Positions 22,115 to 32,414 are shown, counted from the stretch's first letter. The stretch: 36,256 bases of DNA from an uncultured Pseudomonadota bacterium (GCA_903921785.1 CAIXRH010000011.1:1-36256); one strand, 5' to 3'. Notes: generated by a model not told the origin, from the letters alone. Numbers and translations: made by a program.

Positions 22115-22711
22115 ATGCTCCTCTTCTGCGCTGTTGCCCTCGCGGGTGAGCTCAAGCTCGACGACCCGACGCAGCGGCTCTCGGCGGCGGACACCGAAGC
22201 CCTCACCGAGGCGGTGCAGCCCCTCCCGTTCGCCGTGCATGCGGTCGTCGACGACAGCGCGGAGACCGAAACGAAGCTGGCCGCGGAGGCCAAGGCCCTG
22301 CGCGAAGCCGAGGGCGGGCTGGTGGTCGCGGTGGACCCTTCGCATCGCCACACCGCCGTCGAGCTCGACGCGAGCGTCGGCGTGGAGCGCGCGAACTTTG
22401 CCACGGTCCGCGCCGCAGGCGACGCCTCGTTCCGGGAGGGAGCCTGGGGCGCCGGGCTTGTGGCGATCGTGGAGGCGACCGCGGCCCGAAGGGGCGTTCG
22501 AGCGCCCGGCGCAGCCGCACACCGGGAGCCCGACCTCGTCGACGTCGTCGCGTTTTTCGCCTTCGTCGGCGCGGTGGTCTGTTTCGGCGGGGCTCTCGGG
22601 GTGGTGCACCTTCGCTCCCGCCGCGACCGCTTCCGCTCCTCCGGCAGCAGCTCCTCCTCCCACAGCCGCAGCTCCTCCGGCGACTCGGGTGGGAGCTCGG
22701 GGAGCTGGTAG
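22115..22711 (+). CDS. TPM-domain membrane protein with Ser-rich tail
   Basis: A signal-like N-terminus (MLLFCAVALAGELKLDDPTQ) is followed by a TPM (YgcG-type) domain: RLSAADTEALTEAVQPLPFA, VHAVVDDSAET, and EGGLVVAVDPSHRHTAVELD, the usual ...L....D.Giv.l....r...i..G. pattern. DASVGVERANFATVRAAGDA and FREGAWGAGLVAIVEA complete it. A transmembrane helix (LVDVVAFFAFVGAVVCFGGA) and a Ser-rich tail ending SSGDSGGSSGSW close the protein. The tail is equivalent to the G/S-rich ends of YgcG relatives. The domain would face the periplasm. TPM proteins are linked to membrane-protein quality control and acid phosphatase activity. Convergent with the GH18-type gene. Confidence 0.75.
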   Translation: MLLFCAVALAGELKLDDPTQRLSAADTEALTEAVQPLPFAVHAVVDDSAETETKLAAEAKALREAEGGLVVAVDPSHRHTAVELDASVGVERANFATVRAAGDASFREGAWGAGLVAIVEATAARRGVRAPGAAAHREPDLVDVVAFFAFVGAVVCFGGALGVVHLRSRRDRFRSSGSSSSSHSRSSSGDSGGSSGSW

Positions 22712-22744
22712 GTCTGCCGCAGCGGCCAGGACGAGGGGGGCGTT

Positions 22745-22765
22745 ACGGGGGGCCGCGCCCCCCGT
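22745..22765. terminator. Hairpin between convergent TPM and GH18-type genes
   Basis: Perfect 8-bp arms ACGGGGGG and CCCCCCGT enclose a five-base loop. The hairpin sits 33 nt after the TPM stop and 87 nt from the GH18-type stop, between converging genes. There is no U-tract, so a strict rho-independent terminator is not proven; it could also act as an mRNA-end stabiliser for both. Confidence 0.6.
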
Positions 22766-22852
22766 CCCATCCCAAGGCTTCTACGCCAGGATACGGATGT
22801 TTTCTGACGCAACGACACATCGCTGGCGTATCATCCATGTATCAGACTCGAA

Positions 22853-24055
22853 TCACTCCCCGTACCCCGCGAACTCCTGCGCAAACGCCCAGTCCGGCAC
22901 ATCCGTGAAGCCCGTGCAGTCGCCCCGCGCCCACTCCGACGCCGCCTCGCAGGGGTGGTCGCGGTTGATGGACCAGAAGCCGAGCATGCCGACGAGGTTC
23001 TCCTCGGCGAAGCTGCGTGTCTGCCCCGCGTCTTCCACATCGAACACCTCCCCCGCCACGTCGTTCTGGCCGATCATCGGGGTGGTGCCGAGCCGGGTCC
23101 ACAGCTCGGCGTCCGGGATCGTGGGCCAGATGAGCCGCAGCTGGTCGTGGGTGGACTGCAGCGCGGTGATCCCGTATTCGCCCATGTTTCCGTCCGGATC
23201 GGGCGCCTCGCCGGGGCCGTAGTCCATCGTCATCAGGTTCACGCCGTCGAGGACCACGAAGGCGTCCACCGCGCTCTGCACCACCGCCACCCCGTCGGCG
23301 GTGAGGCCGCTGGGGAGCACCGGGAGGGTGAGCCAGACATGGAGCGGGCGGCCATTCACGGCCGCCCAGGCCTGGACCAGCTTGATCGCATCGGTGCGGC
23401 GTTGCACGGACGCGGCGTCCGCGAGCCACGCGCCCTCCACGTCGAAGTCAATCGCCTGGAGGTCGAGCGCGACGATGACCCGCTCGATCTCCGTCGCGAG
23501 CGCCTCTGGCGTCGAACAAGCCGCCTCGATCGGGGTGTTCGCCGCGCCGCCGAACGACACCATCACGTCGCCCCCGCCGGCCCGGAGCGTGGCGATCTCG
23601 TCGTACAGGAAGTATTCGCCGCCATCCCCCCACGCGCTCGGACCGGTCTCCAGCGTGAAGTAGGTGCCCCAGGACGCCGTGCAATCGGTGAGTGAGGCGG
23701 CGACCAGGAAGCCCAGCGTGTATCGCCAGACGCCGTTCTCTGGTGCGATCGTGCCGAGCTTCACCGTGGGGTAGGCGGTCGCATCCACGTAGGGAGCCGT
23801 GAAGTGCCGAGGCCAGGCATCGGCCAGCGTACCGGTATCGCCGGAGTCGGATGTGTCAGCTGTATCGGATGTGTCAACCGCATCGGATGTATCAGATGTG
23901 TCAGCCGTCTCCGCCGTGTCGATCGTGCCGGTGTCGGCGGTGTCGAGGGGGTCGGAGGCGCCTGAAGGCGCGGCGTGACACTCCCCGTCGGCGTCGAGCC
24001 ACTCGTCGGCGGCACAGGGAAAGGCCCAGCAGGAGAGCAGGAGGAGCGTGACCAT
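22853..24055 (-). CDS. Secreted GH18-type chitinase-like protein with Asp-Thr linker
   Basis: The leader MVTLLLLSCWAFPCAADEWL suggests export, possibly lipidated at Cys9. An Asp-Thr/Ser linker spans about residues 36-76. The catalytic part resembles bacterial GH18 chitinases: HFTAPYVDATAYPTVKLGTI, RYTLGFLVAASLTDCTASWG, LRAGGGDVMVSFGGAANTPI, then the active-site strand AIDFDVEGAWLADAAS with Glu207 as the candidate acid. Later LMTMDYGPGE supplies the M-x-Y-D motif, and TTPMIGQND and MLGFWSINRDHPCEAASEWA match the C-terminal barrel. It should hydrolyse chitin-like or related GlcNAc polymers outside the cell. The ATG at 24055 was chosen for the signal sequence. Divergent from the peptidase gene. 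Confidence 0.85.
   Translation of the reverse strand: MVTLLLLSCWAFPCAADEWLDADGECHAAPSGASDPLDTADTGTIDTAETADTSDTSDAVDTSDTADTSDSGDTGTLADAWPRHFTAPYVDATAYPTVKLGTIAPENGVWRYTLGFLVAASLTDCTASWGTYFTLETGPSAWGDGGEYFLYDEIATLRAGGGDVMVSFGGAANTPIEAACSTPEALATEIERVIVALDLQAIDFDVEGAWLADAASVQRRTDAIKLVQAWAAVNGRPLHVWLTLPVLPSGLTADGVAVVQSAVDAFVVLDGVNLMTMDYGPGEAPDPDGNMGEYGITALQSTHDQLRLIWPTIPDAELWTRLGTTPMIGQNDVAGEVFDVEDAGQTRSFAEENLVGMLGFWSINRDHPCEAASEWARGDCTGFTDVPDWAFAQEFAGYGE
23826..23945 (-). repeat. Asp-Thr-Ser linker repeat DNA (GH18-type gene)
   Basis: Minus-strand units such as GACACATCTGATACATC (23886-23902) encode Asp-Thr-Ser repeats with AT-leaning codons. The 17-mer is identical to 4269-4285 in the lamin-tail gene. 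Confidence 0.85.
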
Positions 24056-24383
24056 CTGCGCAGCATAGCTTCGGATCGGCCCGTTGGGTGCGCCCGCGAG
24101 CGTGCTCGGTGCCCCGGTGCGTGGCCCACGACGCCCTCCCCTCCCATGGACCGGGGCCCGTGAGCCCGCCCTCGCCAGCGGGCAGCGATTGCCGACGATT
24201 GCAGGCCGTTGCAACCCACCGTACGCAGAATCAGCAATAACCCTCCTACATGGATATTTTTTGTGATACACGAAGCTGCAAGAGGCGGATTCGCCCTCCG
24301 CCTCGGCCCCATTAGGCTGTGGGGGCGGGGACTACCCTCCCGGTCCCCATCCGTCCCCCGAATTCCAAACCTTGGAGGCCACC
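24056..24383. other. Divergent intergenic region with an AT-rich island
   Basis: No gene is seen. Bases 24216-24285 are much more AT-rich than the rest of the window (for example GGATATTTTTTGTGATACAC), which makes it the likely place of promoters for the peptidase gene and perhaps the GH18-type gene. No clear -35/-10 pair can be fixed. The ribosome site GGAGG at 24374-24378, five bases before the ATG at 24384, is the best in the window. Confidence 0.45.
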
Positions 24384-25928
24384 ATGCGCCTGTCCCTGCT
24401 CTACGTGTCGCTGCTCGCCGCCTGCACCACGTCCACCGAAACCACGGATTCAACCAACGACGACTCCGCCGCGTTGCCCGACTCCGGCGACTCCGGCAAT
24501 TCCGTCGACTCTGGCGACCCCTGTGTGGACGACCCCAACGCCGAAGGCTGCGTCGTCGACACTGTGGAGTGGGAGGCCGACTGTCTCGGCGCCGGCTTCG
24601 ACTGCGCCACCGTCGCCGTTCCCGCCGATCCCTCCGACCCCGATGGCGCCACTGTGGAGCTCTTCGTAGGGGTGCACCGCCACACGTCGGGCACCTTCAA
24701 CGGCGTGCTCTTCGCCAACTTCGGCGGGCCGGGGTCCGCATCCACCGACTATCTGGCGTTCTTCGCGAACGCGTTGGGGAGGGTCGGGCAGACCTACGAC
24801 GTCGTCGCCGTGGACCCCCGCGGCACTGGCGGGAGCGAACCTCTCGAATGCGCCGGCGACGTGGACGCGATGGACGCGATGTATCAGGCGATGAACGGGA
24901 GCTCCGACCCCGCCGACATCCAGGGGATGATGGACACCATCGACGCCTTCCACACCGAGTGCCACGACGCCGCCCCCGACCTGCTCGACCACATGTCGAA
25001 CAACGTTTGGGCCGACGATCTCGACGCCGTACGCGCCGCGATGGGGTTCTCCACGATCAGCTACTACGGGGCATCGGCAGGCACCAGCCTCGGGCTCGCC
25101 TACGGGGAGCGGCACCCCGAGCGCGTCGATCGCTTCGTGCTCGACTCCATCGCGAGCCCCTACGGCGGCTGGGAGAGCCTCCACACGTACCAGACCGCCG
25201 CGTTCCCCGGGCTGGTGGAGGAGTGGGCCGCCGACTGTTCGGCGGACCCGAGCTGCCCGATCGCCGACGATCCGATCGGCGCCATGTCCCGGGTGCTCGA
25301 CCGCGCCGCCACCGATCCGCTGAAGGTGGGAGGCCGCAAGCTCGACTGGGCGACCGCGGCCTACGGGGTGGTGAGCCACTTCTACGACACCGCCTCCTGG
25401 GACACCCTGAGCCACGCCTTGTATGCGGCAGACGCCGGAAATGGACAGGTGCTCCTCAGCGCCGGCGACGGCTACCTCGGGCGCACGGACGCCGGCTACG
25501 ATCCGGGGGGCATCCTCTTCTTCGCGGTGGAATGTGCCGACACGAGCTGGTCGCCCGACGCGGAGGGGCTGTCCGCGCGCGTGGCGGAGAGCGAAGCGAC
25601 GTACGGCGCCGCGGGGGGCCTCACGCGGCTCCTCGAGCTGGAGGGGGCCTGGTGCAACGCGTGGCCCAAGCAGGCCGACGGCGTGAGCGCCGCCCCGACC
25701 GGCGCGGGCACTCCGCCCTACCTGCTGGTACAGGGCATCTACGACGCCGCGACGCCGCTCCCCGGCGGCCTCGCCGTGCAGTCGGCGCTGGTGAACGGCT
25801 CCCCGATGCTCCAGGTAAAGAGCGCCTCCCACGTGCAGTTCTTCGGTTCGGCGTGCGCCGCGGAGAACGTGCTCGACTACTTCTCCGACGGGACGTTGCC
25901 CGCCGACGGGACGGTTTGCGAGGAGTGA
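24384..25928 (+). CDS. Tripeptidyl-aminopeptidase-like alpha/beta hydrolase lipoprotein (S33 family)
   Basis: A lipoprotein leader (MRLSLLYVSLLAAC, Cys14) and a short Asp-Ser linker precede an alpha/beta-hydrolase fold of the TAP/SlpD type. Family motifs: VLFANFGGPGSASTD (oxyanion GGPG), YDVVAVDPRGTGGSEPLEC, and the nucleophile elbow YYGASAGTSLGLAYGERHPE with Ser231. The C-terminal TAP-like part holds QGIYDAATPLPGG (candidate Asp) and KSASHVQFFGSAC (His). It should cleave short peptides from free N-termini outside the cytoplasm. Many Cys pairs (CVDDPNAEGC, CSADPSC) suit an exported protein. The ATG has GGAGG at ideal distance. A strong hairpin follows the stop codon. Confidence 0.88.
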   Translation: MRLSLLYVSLLAACTTSTETTDSTNDDSAALPDSGDSGNSVDSGDPCVDDPNAEGCVVDTVEWEADCLGAGFDCATVAVPADPSDPDGATVELFVGVHRHTSGTFNGVLFANFGGPGSASTDYLAFFANALGRVGQTYDVVAVDPRGTGGSEPLECAGDVDAMDAMYQAMNGSSDPADIQGMMDTIDAFHTECHDAAPDLLDHMSNNVWADDLDAVRAAMGFSTISYYGASAGTSLGLAYGERHPERVDRFVLDSIASPYGGWESLHTYQTAAFPGLVEEWAADCSADPSCPIADDPIGAMSRVLDRAATDPLKVGGRKLDWATAAYGVVSHFYDTASWDTLSHALYAADAGNGQVLLSAGDGYLGRTDAGYDPGGILFFAVECADTSWSPDAEGLSARVAESEATYGAAGGLTRLLELEGAWCNAWPKQADGVSAAPTGAGTPPYLLVQGIYDAATPLPGGLAVQSALVNGSPMLQVKSASHVQFFGSACAAENVLDYFSDGTLPADGTVCEE

Positions 25929-25935
25929 ACGCGAC

Positions 25936-25972
25936 CGGGCGGCGGTGACGCTCGAGTCGCCGCCGCCGCCCG
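25936..25972 (+). terminator. GC-rich hairpin downstream of the peptidase gene
   Basis: Ten-base arms CGGGCGGCGG and CCGCCGCCCG enclose 17 nt, starting 8 nt after the stop codon. No U-run follows. The remaining intergenic sequence to 26202 holds no gene I can support; only a short A-rich patch near 26070-26085 stands out. Confidence 0.5.
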
Positions 25973-26202
25973 TGGCTCGCCGACCGTGGCGCGCGAGCCC
26001 GAAGGGGTTCAGGGGGCGCTGGGCCGGGAGGTGACGGCCACTCCGCGGTTCGTGGGCCCCGCACCGATCACAAGGTACAAAGGACCGTTCCGCTCACCAT
26101 CGACGGATTGCGCTGACCTCCCGGTGGTGCAGGACCGTCGCGAGCCAGGACCAACGTCGGCGCCCACGGCCGGGCGGAGGGCCAGGGTGATCGCCCCGCC
26201 CG

Positions 26203-27210
26203 CTACCGCGCTTCCCGCGCCACCCGCAGCGTCTTCCGCGCCAGCGTGGAGAGCGCCATGCCGTCGATGTCGGCGAGCGCGACCCAGCGGACGTCCTCGG
26301 CGAGGGTCGGTTCCTCCGCCAAGGAAGCGGCGAAAACCGTGGTGTCGAGGTGCAGGTGACTGAAGGTGTGCGCCACGTCCCCGCGCGCTTCGGCCGCGGC
26401 CACCGCCGCGCCGATCCGCCGCCGCAAAACCGCCGCCAACGCCGCTGCGTCCGCCCCCTCGCCGCCGGGCAGCTCCCACAACCCGCCGAGCAGCCCGCCC
26501 TCCGGACGGCGCACCAGGAGCGCCGCGCCGTCGCGGACGATCCACGCCGCCACCGCCCGCGACCGCGGCACCGCCTTCTTCTCTTTGGCCGCCGGATACC
26601 GCTCGGGCGCCCCCACCCCGCCGCAGCCCTCCCGCACCGGGCACACCAGGCACTTCGGCCCCCGCGGCGTGCACACCGTGGCCCCGAGCTCCATCAGCGC
26701 CTGATTGTAGGCGCCCGCCTGTCCCGAGGGGAGCAGCGACTCGGCCGTGGACCACAACCACGCCTTCGCCGGACGTTCCTCCGCGTACCACCGCGCCAAG
26801 ACCCGCTCGACGTTGCCGTCCACCACCGGGGCGTCCACCCCGAACGCGATCGAGGCGATCGCCCCCGCCGTGTAGGGCCCGACCCCCGGGAGCGCGCGTA
26901 GACCCTCGATCGTGCGCGGGAAGCCGCCCTGCGCCACCACCGCCTGCGCCGCCTTCTGGAGGTTGCGCGCCCGGGAATAGTAGCCGAGGCCGCTCCACAG
27001 CTCGAGCACCCGCTCGGTCGGGGCGGCGGCGAGCGCGGCCTCCGTGGGGAACTCCGCCAGGAAGCGGGCGAAGTAGGGGAGCACGGTGTCGATGCGCGTC
27101 TGCTGACACATCAGCTCGCTCACCAACGTGCGGTAGGCGGAGACCTCCAGCCGCCACGGCAGCGGCCGTTGGGCGGCGGTGTACCAGTCGAGGAGCGCGG
27201 CGACGTTCAT
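26203..27210 (-). CDS. mutY: A/G-specific adenine glycosylase MutY
   Basis: Removes adenine mispaired with 8-oxoguanine. The 335-residue protein shows YRTLVSELMCQQTRIDTVLP (catalytic Glu32), the helix-hairpin-helix LPGVGPYTAGAI, and VDGNVERVLAR with the conserved Asp131. The 4Fe-4S ligands C-x6-C-x2-C-x5-C are at 180, 187, 190 and 196 in CTPRGPKCLVCPVREGC. The C-terminal NUDIX-like recognition domain begins around AWIVRDGAALLVRRPEGGLL and carries FSHLHLDTTVF, the MutY oxoG-reading motif. ATG start at 27210, 31 nt after the stop of the upstream propeller lipoprotein, so it may share a transcript with it and with ppdK. Confidence 0.95.
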   Translation of the reverse strand: MNVAALLDWYTAAQRPLPWRLEVSAYRTLVSELMCQQTRIDTVLPYFARFLAEFPTEAALAAAPTERVLELWSGLGYYSRARNLQKAAQAVVAQGGFPRTIEGLRALPGVGPYTAGAIASIAFGVDAPVVDGNVERVLARWYAEERPAKAWLWSTAESLLPSGQAGAYNQALMELGATVCTPRGPKCLVCPVREGCGGVGAPERYPAAKEKKAVPRSRAVAAWIVRDGAALLVRRPEGGLLGGLWELPGGEGADAAALAAVLRRRIGAAVAAAEARGDVAHTFSHLHLDTTVFAASLAEEPTLAEDVRWVALADIDGMALSTLARKTLRVAREAR

Positions 27211-27241
27211 GACGTGGCGCCCCGGCGGACCCCGGCCGCCG

Positions 27242-29107
27242 CTACTCCCAGGCGAGCTCCGCCTTGCCGGCTTCGTCGAGGAGCACGCGCGCCGCGATGT
27301 CGGTGTTCTCCATCGGGAGGATCGCGTACTCCTTGCGGGTGAGGTCGTCCCAACCGCCGCCGCTGGGCCCCGTGAGCACGTCGAACGCCAGCGGGCGCGA
27401 GGGCGCTTCCCAGGTGCGGTCGGTGCCGTCCAGCGCGCTGTTCTCGTTCTTGTCCGTGAACGACCAGGTGACCAGCCCGCGATCGATGGCGAACTCGAAG
27501 TTGTCCCCGTCGGTGGCCGGCGCCGAGCCGGACTGGATGAGGAAGCTCACCGCGCCGTTGTCGGACACGTAGCGCTGATCCGAGAACGCCGGGTTCACCT
27601 GCACGCCGGAGATGGTCCCCTCCACCTTCCAGCTCACCGCGGCGCTGTCGTAGGTGACGGTCCACGTCTCGCCGCGGGCCACCCCGCCGCACGGCGACAC
27701 GGTGATCTGCTCGTCGGTGGCGTCGTCGATCGCGAGCGCGGCGTTGCTGACGGGCCCCATGTCGTTGAGCTGCGCCCAGTCCAGCGTGGTGGTGGAGTCG
27801 AGCGTGGGGTTCGGGCCGTGGGGGCCACGCTCGGTGATCACCGCGCAGCCGCTCTGCCCGTCGAGCAGGAACATGAAGCCGTCCTGCGTACTCACCGCGA
27901 CCGCCGGCACGCGCGCGAGCGCGCCCCAGGTGGTCGGGTGGGGGTACACCACGCTGTCCACCGTCGCGGCGAGTCCGGCGACGGGCGAGCCGAGATCGAT
28001 GCCCTGCACCGCCACGTCCGCGGGGTTGGGATCGTGCCATGCGCCGACGGTGAGATCGTAGACATCGACCCGGTTGAAGGCGACGGGGGCCACGAACAGG
28101 TTCTCGAACGGGGCGCCGTCCGCGCCCTCGCCGGCCTGCCACGCCACGTCGAGCACCGGGCCGGCGGTGGCGATGGAGCTGAGCACGGCGGTGGACGCGT
28201 CCCCCGCGGTGGGGAAGTCGATCACATAGACCACGGGCGACTTCGCGTCGGCCACGTAGATCGTGCCCGAGTCGGAGCGGGCCATACGCCAGGGATGGGC
28301 ATCGGCGGGGAGGGCCACGCTGCCGAGCCAGGCGCCGGTCCACGGGTCGATGAGGCCGAGGAGCGGGGTGGCGGAGTCGATGCCCACGTAGAGCCGAGCG
28401 CCATCCGACAAGAGCGCCATCGGGCGCCCGTCGAAGCTCCACTCGCTCACCTGGGCGTCGGTCGTCACCTCGAAGCGGTCCCCCGCGGTGGCGGAGCCAC
28501 TGATGGTGAAGCCGATCTCGCCGAAGTCGCTGGTGTAGGGCTCCCCTTCCACCGGGACCTCGTTCTGGGTGCCAGAGTGGCTGCCCTTGGCCCACCACCG
28601 GGTGCCGTCGTACTCGATGGACCAGGTCTCGCTGGTGGTGAAGCCGGCGCGCACCGAGAGGTCCTTCATCGCGGCGTCGTCGTTGCTGCCATCGGCGTCC
28701 ACGAAGGTGGCCTCGCCCACGGTGGGCACGACCTCCTCGGGGTTTTTGTCGCCGTCCACGCCGGTGATGTACGGAGCCTGCACCAGCACGCTGCCGGTGA
28801 CGTCCAGCGACCAGACCATCACCTTGCCTTCGGAGGCGAAGGCCTCGACGTCGCGAAGCTGCCGGGTGCGGCCGGTGGCGATGGGGGAAGCCCGGAGGAA
28901 GGACGCCATGGGATCGTCGGAGAGGATCCGTCCTTCCACGAGGTCGAGCGGCACGATGGTTCCGCTGCGGCTGTTGCTCACGAAGCCCACCGCCCCCGCG
29001 AACGGGAGATCGGCGCTCTCGGGGAGCCACGCCGCGCCGGCCGGACCGTCGAAGTGGATGGGGATGCCGGAGACATCCGTGCAGCCGAGGAGGAGCAGGG
29101 CGATCAT
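27242..29107 (-). CDS. Beta-propeller lipoprotein with duplicated ~70-residue domain
   Basis: MIALLLLGC gives a lipobox (Cys9). The 621-residue protein mixes propeller-like stretches (GAVGFVSNSRSGTIVPLDLV, ALLSDGARLYVGIDSATPLL, RMARSDSGTIYVADAKSPVV) with two copies of a separate module at residues 160-227 and 480-551. Both copies follow E-T-W-[ST]-[IV]-x-Y-D, then W, S-G-x-Q, Y-x-S-D-x-G, S-G-S-A, G-D-x-F-E and end in W-S-F. I do not recognise the module. The protein is probably outer-membrane attached. The ATG overlaps the stop of the 1104-residue propeller gene (ATGA), and mutY begins 31 nt after its own stop. Confidence 0.8.
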   Translation of the reverse strand: MIALLLLGCTDVSGIPIHFDGPAGAAWLPESADLPFAGAVGFVSNSRSGTIVPLDLVEGRILSDDPMASFLRASPIATGRTRQLRDVEAFASEGKVMVWSLDVTGSVLVQAPYITGVDGDKNPEEVVPTVGEATFVDADGSNDDAAMKDLSVRAGFTTSETWSIEYDGTRWWAKGSHSGTQNEVPVEGEPYTSDFGEIGFTISGSATAGDRFEVTTDAQVSEWSFDGRPMALLSDGARLYVGIDSATPLLGLIDPWTGAWLGSVALPADAHPWRMARSDSGTIYVADAKSPVVYVIDFPTAGDASTAVLSSIATAGPVLDVAWQAGEGADGAPFENLFVAPVAFNRVDVYDLTVGAWHDPNPADVAVQGIDLGSPVAGLAATVDSVVYPHPTTWGALARVPAVAVSTQDGFMFLLDGQSGCAVITERGPHGPNPTLDSTTTLDWAQLNDMGPVSNAALAIDDATDEQITVSPCGGVARGETWTVTYDSAAVSWKVEGTISGVQVNPAFSDQRYVSDNGAVSFLIQSGSAPATDGDNFEFAIDRGLVTWSFTDKNENSALDGTDRTWEAPSRPLAFDVLTGPSGGGWDDLTRKEYAILPMENTDIAARVLLDEAGKAELAWE

Positions 29108-32100
29108 TGGTTGACCACCCAGGTGAGCGGCTGGAGGAAGGTGTCGCTGGCGGGGTCGGAATCGACGACCACGAGCGTGGACTGCACGTTGCCGTCGACC
29201 TCGCCTTCGTAGTTGGCGACCACGAGCCGGGTGCCGTCGGGGGAGATCGCGAGGGCATACGGGTTCTCCCCTACGCCTTGCACCTCGCCGACCAGGAGCC
29301 CAAGCGGCCCCAGCGTGACGTCGTACACGCTCACGCTGTTGTTGTTGAAGTTGGTGACGAAGAGGTGTTTGCCGTCGGGGTGCATGACCAGCTGCCCCGG
29401 CCCCACGGCGCCCTGGGTGTTGACCCCTTCGTCGCGCTCGAAGGAGCGCGGGAGGGGAAGGAGCCCGCGGACCCGATCCCGCAGCTCGTCGGAGTCGGCG
29501 TCGTCCTCCACGTCGTCGGCCTTGATGACCAGGACCGACTCGGGCTCGTCCATCAGCCCGTAGATCGTGCCGTCCTGGTTCACCACCATGTCGCGCACGC
29601 CGGAGTCGATGCCCGTGCTGGTCTGCACCAAGAGCACGGCCTCGGCGCCGAGGTAGTTCAGGTCGGTCCAGGTGGAGGTGCTGTCGTCGCGTACGTCGAG
29701 CGCGACGACCTCCGGCCAGAGGTTGCTGCCGACGTAGAGCATGCCGGCGTCGGCGTCGAGCGCGAGGGTGTCCGCGCCCGAGTAGTAGCCGTACGGGGTG
29801 TACGCGGCCGTGGGCAGGTCGAGGTCGATGGCGTCGCCGTCGTTGGGCGGCACCACCGTGAACCCCCAGGTGTCGGCCAGGGTGGGGTAGTACAGCTCCC
29901 GATGGAGGCGATCGGCCTCGCGGGCGTTGGCGAGGCCCACCCGGGCGACCTCGGCGTCCGTGCCGGCGTAGAGGATCGACCAGCCCGCGCTGCCCGCCGT
30001 GACCACGGGGCGCTCCAGCCCCTCCCCACCGAGCGCGCCGGTCGCCACTTCGAGCACCGGGCGGGGGGCGCCCTCGGCGTCCTCCGAGGTGGACCACTTG
30101 AGCGTGCCGACCTTCCGCTCGGCGTAACCAAGCTGCCAGACGTCTCCGTTGAAGCCCGAGTACCACATCCGCTCGGTGTCGCCGTCGAGGACGACGTAGG
30201 GGTCCTTGACCCCCGAGTCGTCCCAGGTGCCCGGCGTCTCGGGATCGAACTGCCAGGCGTAGGTCGCGCCGGGGACGGGCGTGAAGGTGGCGCCTTCATC
30301 CGTGCTCGCGAGCACCCCGATGTTCCAGCTCTCGCCGTCGGCCGAGCCGGCGTACCAGAGCTGCCAGGTGCCGTCGTCGAGCACCTCCAGCGAGCCCGGG
30401 ACGACCGAGACCGCTTCCCAGTCGCCGGTGCCCACGTAGACGGGCTCCGCTTCGCGGGTCCAGGTGACCCCATCAGCGCTGGTGGCGCGCCCGATCGAGG
30501 TGACCGCTCCATCGCTCCCAGCGTAGAACATCACCCAGCCGGCCGCGCCCGACGCGACCACGGCGTCGTGCACCGAGTCGATGTCGAAGGCGTTCTTCTC
30601 GGTGGAGGGCGCGAGCGCCACGCCCGCGATGGACAACGTGCCGCCGACGAGGGTGCCCTGGCCGATGCCGGCGTCGCCCAGGTCGGCCCACACGTCGTCA
30701 CCGACGCGGCTGGTGACCCGGAGCGCCGTGGCCGCGGCCGCGCTGACGTCCTCGGGCCCGGCGAGCTGACCTGCCGCGATCAGCAGACTCCAACCTTCGT
30801 CGGAGCGGTAGTAGCCGGCGCCAGGAGGCACCGCGTAGTCGAAGCCCGCGCCGCTCAGATCGGTGAGCTTGAACGCCGACTCGTTGATCGCCTGGACGGC
30901 GGCGCCGTCCTCCGGGTGGCTGCCCGGCTCGGCGGTGAGGAGCACGCCGGCGTCGGTCCAGGTGTAGCCGTCGGGGGAGGTCGCGTCGGCAAAACCGAGG
31001 CCGTCCGCCGAGAGGTGGATGCAGTGGTACCGCCCGGACCAGTAGGTGACGGTGGGGGCAGGCAGGCCGGCGGTGACGGCGTCTTCGGGCGTCCAGCTCG
31101 AGAGGTCGTCGCTCCACGCGGTGCGCAGCTCCACGGCGCCGGAGTCGTCCGTGGCCGAGTACCACATGCGCCAACGCCCGATCTCCTGGTCCCAGAGGAC
31201 CGAGGGGTCGGAGAGGGCGTGGGTGTCGTCGGTGAGGACGGCGTCCTTCCGCTTGAAGTCGCTGCCCGTCGGGGAGGTGGCGCGGCCGATCCAGGTGTGG
31301 CCGCTCCCGGCCGCGTAATAGAGGTGGTTCACCCCGGCGTCGTCGCGAACCAAGAAGGGGTCGGCGAGCGCGACTTCGTCCTCCTCGGGGGCGAGGAGCT
31401 CGGGGTAGAGGCCCCAGTGTTCGCCGTCGCCGGCGTCCTTCGCCGTGCGAATAGAGCCTTGATCCACGAAGATCAGCTTCTGGGTGACCCCGTAGTCGCC
31501 GTCGTCGCCGTCCGTCCAGTACCAGGCGGGGTCCCGCACGGTGGTGCCGTCGGTGAGGTCGCTCAGATCGACGTCGTAGTCGATGCCGCTGCGCACCCAG
31601 GTGCCCTCGCCGTTGCCGGTGGTGCGGTAGAGGCCGAGGTCGTTCGCGGTCCACACCCGCACCGAGGCGGCGCTCCAGCTCACGTCCCAGTGGTTGGGGA
31701 TGGTGGTGAGCGGGGAATCGAGCGCGGTGAGCCGGGCGAAGGACGCGTGGGAGCCGGAGGCGTCGACGTCCACGAACGGGTCGGCTTCCAAGCGACCGTC
31801 GCCGCCCGGTGGCACCAACCGCGTGGGCCGGGAGGCCATGTCGATGGTGCTGACGGTGTGGGAGGTGCGGTTCACCGTCCACGCCCGATCCGTCGTGTCG
31901 TCGTAGACGATCTCGTTCGGGTCGTAGCCGACCGGGAGCGCAGCGCCGTCCTCGGCGGTGCCGAGCTCGGTGTTCAAGGACGGCGCGCGAGGGTTGTTCA
32001 CGTCCACGAACCAGACGTTGTCCATCGCCTCGCGAGTGCGGAAGCCCTCGCTGCTGCGGTTGGTCACCAGCAGGGTCTCGTAGGGGGCGGCGTAGGCCAT

Positions 32101-32414
32101 CGCCCCGTTGAACGAGGGGAGCGGGACCGCGTGGGGGTCCAGATCGGTGACCAGGTTGCGCCCGGCGCCCTCGTCGAGCTTGTCGAGATCGACGGTGAGC
32201 AGGCTTCCACCGGTGAAGTCGAGGAACGGGTTGGCGTTGGAGACCGCCAAGACGTGCCCGTCATCGAGGAACTGCAGCGCGGCCGGACCGGCGAGGCAGG
32301 TGCCGATGCCGATCTGGCCGTACTCGTACACGCCGTCCGGGTAGTCGGCGCACGGCCCCACATCGGGCAGCGGGGCCGACACGACGCAGGCGAAGAACGA
32401 GAGGAGGAGTATGC

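Noticed and set aside
24450-25832. 460-codon minus-strand frame opposite the peptidase gene
   Set aside because: Antisense shadow; the plus strand has the lipobox, ribosome site and Ser-Asp-His motifs.
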